Positions 1-7,105 of a DNA stretch of 51,090 nt are shown here, in pieces. The translations under genes and the position numbers were made by a program. The notes beneath the pieces were generated by a model. It saw nothing but the letters and a program-made list of their open reading frames with translations. It was not told the DNA's origin and searched no databases. Positions within the stretch are counted from its first letter, which is position 1. Every line of letters begins with the position of its first letter. The DNA comes from Candidatus Heimdallarchaeota archaeon (GTDB lineage: Archaea > Asgardarchaeota > Heimdallarchaeia > JABLTI01), in the NCBI GenBank assembly GCA_019058275.1, contig JAHLVW010000094.1, positions 103,980-155,069 on the forward strand, in the 5' to 3' direction.

Positions 1-228
1 AATATTGAAAATCAAGAAGGTTTCATGCATCTACTATTGTATCTTAACAAAGCAGATAATAACCAAATAGTAAACAATATATTAGATCTTGATATGGTTT
101 ATTTACAAAATGATGAAAATCTAATTATGATAAATAAAGCTGAAGATTACATAGAAAAAGCTCATAATCACATTAAAGAAAAATTTGAATCTTGTATAAC
201 TGATGAGTTACGTAAAGTGATTAAATAA
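1..228 (+). CDS. TIGR04255-like protein, C-terminal part (cut by window edge)
   Basis: The reading frame is open from base 1 and ends at the TAA at 226-228, so the true start lies left of the window; the ATG at 25 is probably internal. The visible 75 residues end in an alpha-helical segment (EKAHNHIKEKFESCITDEL) after a short LDLDMVY strand. This pattern, a hydrophobic L-D-L-D strand followed by a helix with AH..I...FES.IT..LR, is what I recall for the C-terminus of the sporadically distributed TIGR04255 family, whose function is unknown. It lies 15 bases upstream of the next gene on the same strand and is probably its operon partner. The family call is from memory of the motif and not from a search. 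Confidence 0.5.
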   Translation, partial: NIENQEGFMHLLLYLNKADNNQIVNNILDLDMVYLQNDENLIMINKAEDYIEKAHNHIKEKFESCITDELRKVIK

Positions 229-243
229 TACGGAAGATTAGAA

Positions 244-657
244 ATGGCAATCGCTACTTCACACCCTAATAAAAAAATATCCACCAATATTAGTGAGAAT
301 TTAAAATTCTTCAATTATAAAAATGAACTATTTGAAGGTTTAACATTACAAGATATAAACTTAGTAGATAAACCAACTCATGAAGTATTAATTTTGGAAA
401 TAGACTTAGTAGAGTTAGATAGATTTGATTATGAGATTTTAAATAATTATTTGTATAAAGAAGAAATTGAAAGAGAAATAATCAATAATCCTTCACACTT
501 AATAGATGTTAAAAAGATTCAAACAATTACTCTTAAAGAAGCAATAAAGGAATTGGATGAATCTTATGAATTATACAAACAAGAACAAGATGAATATAGA
601 ACTCGAAAAGCTTCTGATTTATTAGAACTCCATCTTGAAGAGGAGAAGTCTGAATGA
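244..657 (+). CDS. hypothetical protein in TIGR04255-like operon
   Basis: A 137-residue acidic protein that I do not recognise. It has a beta-rich N-terminal half and a charged, probably helical C-terminus (residues 90-137, many Glu and Lys) that could form a coiled coil. No signal peptide, membrane segment or catalytic motif is visible. It starts 15 bases after the upstream stop and its last four bases (ATGA) overlap the start of the following gene, so the three genes are probably translationally coupled. The partners suggest an accessory or defence-type cassette, but nothing in the protein itself shows a function. Confidence 0.6.
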   Translation: MAIATSHPNKKISTNISENLKFFNYKNELFEGLTLQDINLVDKPTHEVLILEIDLVELDRFDYEILNNYLYKEEIEREIINNPSHLIDVKKIQTITLKEAIKELDESYELYKQEQDEYRTRKASDLLELHLEEEKSE

Positions 658-1322
658 TTTATGAGTATCCTAACAAAGATGTGTCAATTAGACAAGGAGA
701 TATTTTTTATCCTCTGCCACAAAGTATTATGAGAGATTTAGTAAATATAAAAGTTATAACTGAAGACGAACAAATTGTGAAAAAAACATGGGTAAAAATA
801 GAAAATAGTAAACCCATTAAAGCTATTGTTAATGTAATTCCAGTTTGGGGTATTGTGGTTTCTCAAGATTGTGACGCAGAAAGAGCACTATATATAACTT
901 TTTTTTTAATTGATACTTTACTTAATGTTATAAAGCTATCGGAACCTAAACCTCATAAATGGCACAGCTTTATTATCCGATACACAAAAGAAAAATTAGA
1001 CTGGCATTATTTGCCTGTTGATAAAGAGATAGGATTTAATAATCGAATGGCAGTTGATTTTGAAGAAGCATTTGTGGTTAATAGAACTTATCTAATAAAA
1101 AACATAGCACATTTGAGAAAAGGAAGATTAAATGAGGTTTTTTTACAACATTTTAGAGAAAGAATTAGTCATTATTTTAGAAGATATGCATACAATGAAT
1201 GGTATCCACTAAACAAAGATGAATTTATAACTTATAGAGAAAAAAATGCTCAAAAAGGTGTAATTATAGAACCTTATGAGTGGCAAAAAGGAAAGAATGA
1301 CTCCCTAAAAAAAACTAGCTGA
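654..1322 (+). CDS. hypothetical protein with SQDCD motif
   Basis: A 222-residue soluble protein. It begins at an ATG overlapping the previous stop by four bases, behind a strong GAGGAG ribosome binding site. The notable motif is VWGIVVSQDCDAER near residues 65-79: a beta strand leading into SQDCD. I recall similar (V)VSQ(T/D)CD motifs in uncharacterised proteins of mobile and defence regions, so a shared fold or ligand site is possible, but this is memory and not a search result. The C-terminal 70 residues are basic and helical (FRERISHYFRR). The last bases overlap a possible antisense remnant on the minus strand. Confidence 0.6.
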   Translation: MIYEYPNKDVSIRQGDIFYPLPQSIMRDLVNIKVITEDEQIVKKTWVKIENSKPIKAIVNVIPVWGIVVSQDCDAERALYITFFLIDTLLNVIKLSEPKPHKWHSFIIRYTKEKLDWHYLPVDKEIGFNNRMAVDFEEAFVVNRTYLIKNIAHLRKGRLNEVFLQHFRERISHYFRRYAYNEWYPLNKDEFITYREKNAQKGVIIEPYEWQKGKNDSLKKTS

Positions 1323-1455
1323 TAAGTTTTTTGAAATTACACTTTTTCTCAAATTCGACAAGATCTTTCAAAGTATCCTTTGCCTTCTTTAGTAAATTTT
1401 TTTCAAGCAATATTGATTTATAATAAAGTATTACCAGTCCACTTTCTGATAGTTA
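1315..1455 (-). pseudogene. possible remnant of a minus-strand gene C-terminus
   Basis: Reading the minus strand, about 45 codons are open and end at a TAG (1317-1315). They encode a Lys/Glu-rich helical tail (KKAKDTLKDLVEFEKKCNF) with credible amino-acid composition. An in-frame TAA lies just upstream, and no ATG with a ribosome binding site is present, so it is not an intact gene. It may be a fragment of a gene lost during insertion of the flanking accessory blocks. I could not assign a family. Confidence 0.2.
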
Positions 1456-1736
1456 CATAGTAGAAGAAATAATGAATCTATCCTTTAATGTACAAGAGGG
1501 GTATTTCGAGGCATTTTGAGGGTTTAAAATCGCTTTTTTGCTGTTTTAAGGTGATTAGAATTCAACCTCGATTTTTGCTTTCAGACTTTTTTGGAAGTAG
1601 TGAGCTTTTCACTATTTTTGAAATCTCTTGAGCAGGTTTTAGGTTTTTCTTGGGAGTAGTCAAACCACTTTTTGGATTTTTTTACGATTTAGCTCTTTAA
1701 AAGCATTTTTGTCGAGTAAATAGTGAAGGGACGATT
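1323..1736. other. 414-bp gap with repeated AGTAGT..CACT sites upstream of wHTH gene
   Basis: No convincing plus-strand gene is present. The left part holds the minus-strand coding remnant described separately. The right part carries two related sites about 60 bases apart: GGAAGTAGTGAGCTTTTCAC at 1593-1612 (followed by TATTTTTG; the core TAGTGA..TCACTA is an inverted repeat) and GGGAGTAGTCAAACCACTTT at 1652-1671. A weaker AATAGTGAAGGG lies at 1719-1730, next to the start codon. These could be binding sites for the wHTH protein encoded immediately downstream, but they could also be chance in AT-rich DNA. Confidence 0.35.
1695..1703 (+). promoter_or_regulatory. TATA-box candidate for the Cas1-like locus
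   Basis: CTTTAAAAG matches the archaeal TATA consensus. Transcription would start about 25 bases downstream, near 1725, giving a very short leader before the ATG at 1737. This is position and composition evidence only. Confidence 0.4.
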
Positions 1737-2144
1737 ATGTCGATTCATAAATCTTTGATTCTTAAAACAGGACTGAAGTATTCTTTCCCTGAATTTAACT
1801 CTATGATTAAATTCACTGTTGTCATGGAGGAAGTGTTGTATACACTCATAACTTTCTTCTTCTTAAGTGGTGAGTCAAAATTACCAAATGTGGTTGATGA
1901 TCTGATACAGGCGCTTGATCGTTCGCCAAATGCTATTGGTACCAGTTTGAAATCTCTTGAGAAGCTGGACTTGATATCCTATTATCGAGAAGGAAAATAT
2001 AGAACGGTTGAACTAAATCTAGAGAACGAGTTCTTGAAGAGTGTCATTGTTCGATTTTTTGGGTTCAGTGATTATACGAAAATGAAATGCAAGAAATTGA
2101 AACGCATAATCATTGGGTTTTATCCCATTCTTGACTTCGATTAA
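1737..2144 (+). CDS. winged-helix DNA-binding protein
   Basis: 135 residues. Residues about 30-100 show a winged-helix pattern: a hydrophobic helix, a second helix with PNVVDDLIQAL, a recognition-like helix (SPNAIGTSLKSLEKLDLI) and a basic wing (YYREGKYRTVELNL). The C-terminus is basic and ends in a hydrophobic stretch. It is the first gene of a five-gene plus-strand block that contains the Cas1-like and Cas4-like genes, and the next gene starts directly after its stop. It may regulate the block through the repeated AGTAGT/CACT sites upstream (inference). The start ATG follows an AAGGGA ribosome binding site. Confidence 0.6.
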   Translation: MSIHKSLILKTGLKYSFPEFNSMIKFTVVMEEVLYTLITFFFLSGESKLPNVVDDLIQALDRSPNAIGTSLKSLEKLDLISYYREGKYRTVELNLENEFLKSVIVRFFGFSDYTKMKCKKLKRIIIGFYPILDFD

Positions 2145-2492
2145 ATGAGGATGCTTTTTCAGACGGAAACCAAACGTCTCGATTCACTACTTGATGACCA
2201 TCAATACTTGTTTGATTGGATAAGAAAGATTGAAGAATTAGAAAGACTTGCGAAAACTACTTACTCTGTCGATGATTGTGCTGAAGGAAATCCAATTTTA
2301 TTGTTTATTGATCAAATCGTGTGTTTGATGAAGGTTCAACAAGAACAACAATCTTCGGATTTGTCGTTTCAGGAATTGACAGAGATTGTTACCGAGGTTG
2401 TTGCAGAATTTAAAGAGATCCCTCCTTGGTTAGACACTGCTGCAATTGGTGGTTATAATCCCTGTGTTGTTTTAGAGGAGGAATTGAAGTGA
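2145..2492 (+). CDS. small hypothetical protein in Cas1-like locus
   Basis: 115 residues, acidic, mostly helical, with a DDHQYLFDWIRKIEELE helix near the N-terminus and a PPWLDTAAIGGYNPC segment near the C-terminus. I do not recognise the family. The ATG abuts the TAA of the wHTH gene, and the stop overlaps the GTG start of the Cas1-like gene by four bases. It is therefore cotranscribed, and very likely cotranslated, with the nuclease gene. A partner or accessory role is inferred from position only. Confidence 0.55.
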   Translation: MRMLFQTETKRLDSLLDDHQYLFDWIRKIEELERLAKTTYSVDDCAEGNPILLFIDQIVCLMKVQQEQQSSDLSFQELTEIVTEVVAEFKEIPPWLDTAAIGGYNPCVVLEEELK

Positions 2493-4012
2493 GCTTTGCA
2501 AAGAATGAATTAAAAGAACGAATCTATTTGCTTTTTACTCACCGAGAGGATGGTTTTGATGGACTTACCTGTAATGAAGTCTCTGAAATTATTGGAAAAG
2601 AACCCAAAGATACTAACCAGGTTCTGAAAGGCTTAACTGTTTCGGGTAAGTTATCTCGAGTAAAAACCAAGAAAGGTGTTAAACAAAAAGCCTACAAGTA
2701 CAATTTGCCTACAGCAGAAAATGATGAGGTAGGTTCTAAGAAGAAGACTTGTAACAACTGTCAAAGATTTTCTGGTCTAGAGAAGTGTATATTGCTTAGA
2801 CTAGTAAAGGAAATAGCTCCATGGGCTTTACAAGATGGATTAAAGGAACGATTTGAAGCAATAAGCTTGGATGGTGTTGCAGGTTGTGACTACCATGATC
2901 CAAGAAAGAAAGGACAGTGTAAGAGTAAAGCGATAAAGGTTTTTATCAAGAATAATACTGATCGCATTACCTTCGAATTTCGTTGCCCTATAGAGAGATG
3001 CAAAAAGGTTATTGACGAATTTAGTAAATCACTACAAAGAAAGAACATCGGCGCAAACACCTTGTATTGTCCTCATTGTGGTTCACCCATTAATTTTACA
3101 TTTAGCCATGGATTGAATCGTTATCAAGTTCAATATTGGGATAGTCAATTTGATATTCTACAGAGGGATTATGAGAGACTCACAGGTATGAAGCTTGATA
3201 GCAGATACAAAGAGGATCGCTCTCATGGGTTTTCAATTGTGAAAGAAGGAAGTTTTTATTTGGATTTAAACGAAGAAGCTATTTATGCTGGGAATGAACT
3301 ATCACCTATAGAACTGAGAGACTCAAAAGACCTTGCTTATTTTTCCTTAAGGCAGTTGAATTATATTGCTGTGAAACACGAAGAGGATTATTTATACCTC
3401 AAACAGAAATTACATGATATTGATTCTACGACAGGAAATGCATTATATCCAAAAATAGATCTTTTGCATTCCAAAAGCTTCATTGAAAGTACTGAACCGA
3501 CTCCAAAAGAGATAGGTGGAAATGAGATTTTAATTGCGACCGGAGCAACTTTTCACTCAATGTTTTTCTCCAATCTACTCAACCGAGAAGCTGTTCTTCA
3601 AAAGAAATTTACTGATATGGTTGATGCAGAATTTAGAAATGATTTCAAAGCAGCTCTTAAACTATTTGAAAGAGATATCAAGAAGTATGCTACTCCCTGG
3701 AACATTCCCTACAAAGAATGGCAACAAAAAGAAGGAGGATTTGGGAGTGTAATGTATGCACCATTCAAAAAAGAAGCAGAGAAATATGGCTTCGAGAAGA
3801 TCTCTCGAGAAAAGGCTCGTAAAGTCCGGGGGGAGCCTTTCATGTCTTACGGGCTTTTTACAGCTCGAACACCGAAAGCCTGCTTTGAAAATGGTGTACA
3901 CAAGCTGACTGATAATTACATCAAGGAAGAAATTTATAATGCCCTTTTAGTACCCCCTGGGATGGATTGCGAGGGTGGTGTCACAGAAAATACTCCTTTG
4001 GACTCTTTCTAA
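2489..4012 (+). CDS. Cas1-like integrase with N-terminal wHTH and zinc domains, 5' part of frameshifted gene
   Basis: A GTG start with a GGAGG ribosome binding site 7 bases upstream. Residues 1-72 form a winged helix. Residues 88-133 carry C88, C91, C100 and C133, and residues 166-197 carry C166, C171 and CPHC (194-197), which look like two zinc-binding units. From about residue 230 the sequence follows Cas1: a beta-rich part, then LNREAVLQKKF..., then KEGGFGSVMYAPF (E415), matching the Cas1 motif with the catalytic Glu (EG....YF). Next come FMSYGLF, resembling the Cas1 N.LLSYGY region, and PPGMDCEGG, resembling GLDP..G. The frame stops at 4010-4012 just inside the last Cas1 motif, and homology continues in another frame downstream. 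CRISPR Cas1 is about 330 residues; the joined product would be about 660. Confidence 0.6.
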   Translation: MSFAKNELKERIYLLFTHREDGFDGLTCNEVSEIIGKEPKDTNQVLKGLTVSGKLSRVKTKKGVKQKAYKYNLPTAENDEVGSKKKTCNNCQRFSGLEKCILLRLVKEIAPWALQDGLKERFEAISLDGVAGCDYHDPRKKGQCKSKAIKVFIKNNTDRITFEFRCPIERCKKVIDEFSKSLQRKNIGANTLYCPHCGSPINFTFSHGLNRYQVQYWDSQFDILQRDYERLTGMKLDSRYKEDRSHGFSIVKEGSFYLDLNEEAIYAGNELSPIELRDSKDLAYFSLRQLNYIAVKHEEDYLYLKQKLHDIDSTTGNALYPKIDLLHSKSFIESTEPTPKEIGGNEILIATGATFHSMFFSNLLNREAVLQKKFTDMVDAEFRNDFKAALKLFERDIKKYATPWNIPYKEWQQKEGGFGSVMYAPFKKEAEKYGFEKISREKARKVRGEPFMSYGLFTARTPKACFENGVHKLTDNYIKEEIYNALLVPPGMDCEGGVTENTPLDSF

Positions 4013-4482
4013 ACTACATAGAAACAACCAGAGCGGTTGCACCACTATGGATTAATGAAGCAATTAGAAATGAAGAGATAACCCCTGCTGATTTTGAGAC
4101 AGAGCGTGGGAAGCGGTTTGAGAAATTCTACTATATGAAACCGAAATCCCATGCACATGAAGTGGCAAAACATGTGAGTAAACAGATTTTGCAAACAAAA
4201 ATCACTCTAACAACAGGTAAGGATACAACAATTAAAAGGATGACAAACAAGTCAGCCAACCAACTCAAACGATTACTGAATCAATTACCTAATTCCACAG
4301 CTGATTTGTTTGTTGAGAATAGGAACAAAAACCAAGTTAAGACCATCTGGAAGAAATTAGAAGAAACAAATAATAGATCCTACTTGATAGCTAAAGAATT
4401 TCGCTTGCTTCAGAAACATGTTAGGAAATTCTTCAAAGAAGAATTTTCCTTTGATCCAGTTACTATTTCTGAGATATTGTAA
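4006..4482 (+). pseudogene. Cas1-like integrase, 3' part after -1 frameshift
   Basis: This frame continues the upstream gene after a -1 shift at the TTT of 4006-4008. The joined peptide reads TPLDSFLNYIETTRAVAPLW, followed by a segment ending EEITPADFE. This corresponds to the Cas1 C-terminal motif (LALDLMEPFRP....L...GEI.P.DF). The metal-binding Asp of DLME is Asn here (NYIE) while the following Glu is kept, and the usual His upstream is not evident (VTENT). A helical extension of about 100 residues follows, longer than in CRISPR Cas1. The lesion is one missing base in a T run, so it may be a real mutation, programmed frameshifting, or an assembly indel. Confidence 0.55.
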
Positions 4483-4499
4483 AGGTGATGAAAGTGTCA

Positions 4500-5180
4500 A
4501 TGAAAAAGAAAGTGAATCTCCAGAATAATCCAACAATAGCTCTAAATGGAGCTATAGCTACTATATTAACAGATAATGACTTTCGGATTCGAAAGAAGAA
4601 GAATAGGAAGCTATACAGATTAACAATAAAAGAAATCGTAGCTAAAGGATACATCCGGACACATGCGTTTGCTACTAATTGGCTAATGGGACTGTTTGAG
4701 TATGGTGAAATAACATCCCTTACTTTTCATGAGATAATGGAAAAATTACCTTGGTCATGGGATAAAACAAGGGAGTATTTTGATTCATTGGAAGAAATTG
4801 GCATTGTTCAGTTTTCAAGAGATTCGTTTGGTAGGAAAATTTGCATTCTTACTATTGACAAGGAGATTAGATCAAAACAAGTTGAAAACTTGGTTAACTT
4901 GTATAAAAAAAATGAAACTCACTCACGAGTAACTTTTTCTGAAGCACGAAAGGAATACCTGAAATATTATGAAAAATTGAATGAGTGGTACTGTAAAAAC
5001 GCAAATGTGGGAAAAATGTCATCGAAGGTTACACAAACAATTAGTAACAAAGTTGACAAATTCATCTTCGATGTAACCAACATTATTAGTAAAGCTAGGG
5101 AAAAAGAGCTTAGAATTAATCTCTTGAAGTTTTTGAAGAGAAATCCTTTGTTGATACATTCATTAAAGAGGAATGGTTAG
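4500..5180 (+). CDS. wHTH-containing protein between Cas1-like and Cas4-like genes
   Basis: About 226 residues, very basic at the N-terminus. Residues about 70-130 resemble a winged helix: SLTFHEIMEKLPWSWDKTRE (helix-turn-helix) followed by a strand pair (VQFSRDSFGRKICILTI). The C-terminal 90 residues are Lys-rich and helical. Three in-frame starts exist (GTG 4485, ATG 4488, ATG 4500). I chose 4500 because a GGTGAT ribosome binding site ends 10 bases before it. It lies 17 bases after the Cas1-like gene and directly precedes the Cas4-like gene. A DNA-binding partner role is inferred; I do not recognise the family. Confidence 0.55.
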   Translation: MKKKVNLQNNPTIALNGAIATILTDNDFRIRKKKNRKLYRLTIKEIVAKGYIRTHAFATNWLMGLFEYGEITSLTFHEIMEKLPWSWDKTREYFDSLEEIGIVQFSRDSFGRKICILTIDKEIRSKQVENLVNLYKKNETHSRVTFSEARKEYLKYYEKLNEWYCKNANVGKMSSKVTQTISNKVDKFIFDVTNIISKAREKELRINLLKFLKRNPLLIHSLKRNG

Positions 5181-5182
5181 AT

Positions 5183-5938
5183 TTGGTAGTAATGGAATAT
5201 GAATTAAATCTTAGTACGACTGAGTTTCTATATTTCCTGGATTGTCCACAGAAATTTAGACTTTACCGTATTCTCAATCCCTTACCATACAAGTCAAATT
5301 TCATGAATAGCAGTAGATCAGTAATTTCTTACAAAATGAGGGGATATAAGAGCAAAAAGGATAAGGGAATCAAATATCATCATTTCTTTGAGACTTTTCA
5401 TAAGAAATATTCAAGGATTATTACTAATACAACACCCCCAGAAGAAATACAAGAGGATAATGTGAAACTACTTTATTGGGTCATTCAACAAGAAAAATAC
5501 TATGAAAAAAAAGAGGACTATTACTGGTATCCATTTGAAAGAGAAGTTCGGCTAATGACGGAAAAACAAAGAGGAAAAATAGATTGTATTGAACTTTGTG
5601 AAGACAAAAATGGCTTACGAGTAATCGATTACAAATCAACTCCTGAACTTAATGATCATCTTACATTGCTGTTCTATGCAAGTTTGCTGAATGATTATCG
5701 CTTGGAGAATACAGATGAAGGGAAATTTGATTGTGAAGTGTTAGAGGTTGGTTGTTACTATTATGAAATGGGTGTAAAGAAAATCTATAATTTAACAGAA
5801 GTAGACAGATTAGCATTTGAAAGGATTCTTAAGAATACGCAAGAAAAAATATCGAATAATGAATTCTTCTTGAACAAAAGCTCATGTTGGAATTGTAACG
5901 TTAAGACAATCTGCAAGATTGAAATAGGGAGAAATTAA
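5183..5938 (+). CDS. Cas4-like PD-(D/E)XK nuclease with Fe-S cysteines
   Basis: 251 residues. The order of motifs fits Cas4/RecB-type exonucleases: C21 near the N-terminus (LDCPQKFRL), H66/H67 (KYHHFFE), D134 (GKIDCIEL), D149-Y-K151 (VIDYKST) as the metal and catalytic core, and a C-terminal cluster C235, C238, C244 (CWNCNVKTIC). One N-terminal plus three C-terminal cysteines is the Cas4 4Fe-4S signature. In CRISPR systems Cas4 trims prespacers for Cas1-Cas2. Here it sits in a block with a Cas1-like gene but without cas2 or an array. Start is TTG 5183 or ATG 5192; either gives the same core. Confidence 0.7.
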   Translation: MVVMEYELNLSTTEFLYFLDCPQKFRLYRILNPLPYKSNFMNSSRSVISYKMRGYKSKKDKGIKYHHFFETFHKKYSRIITNTTPPEEIQEDNVKLLYWVIQQEKYYEKKEDYYWYPFEREVRLMTEKQRGKIDCIELCEDKNGLRVIDYKSTPELNDHLTLLFYASLLNDYRLENTDEGKFDCEVLEVGCYYYEMGVKKIYNLTEVDRLAFERILKNTQEKISNNEFFLNKSSCWNCNVKTICKIEIGRN

Positions 5939-5994
5939 GAATACCATTGTATAATCTCAAAATTAATAAATATATATCATAAAAGTATATTTTT

Positions 5995-6975
5995 CTAGGT
6001 ACAAGTCCTCCTAGCATTTTCTCTTTCTTCATCAATAATAAATAGCAACATACTTAGTGAAGGATCATCGATTCTAGCTACCTCTAAAAATCTGACTGAA
6101 CTAGCTATGGATTCTCTAATTGGCATAATTAGTTCTTCTTCTTCCCCCCCGAATTTCTTAAACTCTTCATTCAGTCTTTTTTCAAAATCCTCAGCAGTTA
6201 AAGCTTGATCCAAGAATAGTTCGAAGTTCTTTTTACATTTGTCAATAAATTGAGTGTAAAGCTCTTTTTTAGCTATCCTTAAACCAATACAGGAAGGTAG
6301 AAGGATATTTTGCATCCATTCATTAGCAATTTTTCCATGATCATACAAAGGGTCCTTCATTGTTTTAGGAATTGTATGATGTGTTCTTGCTCTTATATCA
6401 TTTGTACTTTTGAGTGATTCTTCACCTATTTTAGCCAGCTCTTCCAAACCATGTTTTTCTTTGTATTTAATAACAGTTTTAACAAGTGATTTTACAAAAT
6501 GTGTTAACTCTTCTGAGATATTATAGCTTATAGTAAGAACAGCACTAATCTGGTTTTCTGCTTCTTCTGAAGTAATTCGATCCTGCATACTTGTTAGAAG
6601 TATTCGAATAATCACCTCTTTTATTTCCTCAATTTTACTGTAGGATTTAACAGAGAAGATAAGCAAAGGATTAATTGACTGTTCAACCATCAGATTAATC
6701 CAAGAGATAAGAATCTGCTGATTTATTAGAAGGTTGAGTGACTTAAGAACCATTTGTTGATTTTTACCATCAATGAGCTCTTCATAAAAACTTGCTGTGA
6801 AATCCTTGATGAGTTCTAAAATAAACTCTGAAACTTTTATGTCATTTGCTGTTGTTAGTTGCTCAATTGATTTTGTTTTTGATTGCACAATTTTTTTGTC
6901 ATTTTGTAAATATGCGAAGAAGAGGCTCCATACTTCATCCACTAATTGACTGGTAGCTGTTTGATTAAGCTCCAT
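5995..6975 (-). CDS. all-helical hypothetical protein downstream of HerA-like ATPase
   Basis: 326 residues, predicted almost entirely alpha-helical, without signal peptide, membrane segment or catalytic motif that I recognise. It lies 130 bases downstream of the HerA-like gene on the same strand. That gap is open in the same frame back to a TGA near 7098 and would encode a basic stretch (PKKKKRKQTGKNFFE) with no ATG, GTG or TTG; only an ATT codon, next to an AGGTG site, could start it. So the protein may be up to about 40 residues longer with a rare start, or the 5' end of the gene may have decayed. Partnership with the ATPase is inferred from position. Confidence 0.55.
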   Translation of the reverse strand: MELNQTATSQLVDEVWSLFFAYLQNDKKIVQSKTKSIEQLTTANDIKVSEFILELIKDFTASFYEELIDGKNQQMVLKSLNLLINQQILISWINLMVEQSINPLLIFSVKSYSKIEEIKEVIIRILLTSMQDRITSEEAENQISAVLTISYNISEELTHFVKSLVKTVIKYKEKHGLEELAKIGEESLKSTNDIRARTHHTIPKTMKDPLYDHGKIANEWMQNILLPSCIGLRIAKKELYTQFIDKCKKNFELFLDQALTAEDFEKRLNEEFKKFGGEEEELIMPIRESIASSVRFLEVARIDDPSLSMLLFIIDEERENARRTCT

Positions 6976-7105
6976 TGTTAGAGGTTCGATTATGGGCCAA
7001 ACTACTTTGTGGAATAGCTTCTCAAAGAGTTTTTTGTTTACCTCAAAGAAATTTTTGCCTGTCTGCTTCCTCTTCTTCTTCTTTGGAATAATTAATCACA
7101 CACCT

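Noticed and set aside
1560..1690. Two related ~30-base units separated by ~60 bases resembling a minimal CRISPR array next to Cas1-like genes
   Set aside because: Only two imperfect copies with differing interiors; no third repeat of equal spacing, so CRISPR is not supported. Kept as possible operator sites.
6980..7000. GGTTCGATT resembling a tRNA T-loop
   Set aside because: The flanking bases do not form a 5-bp T-stem, and no acceptor stem or anticodon arm is present.
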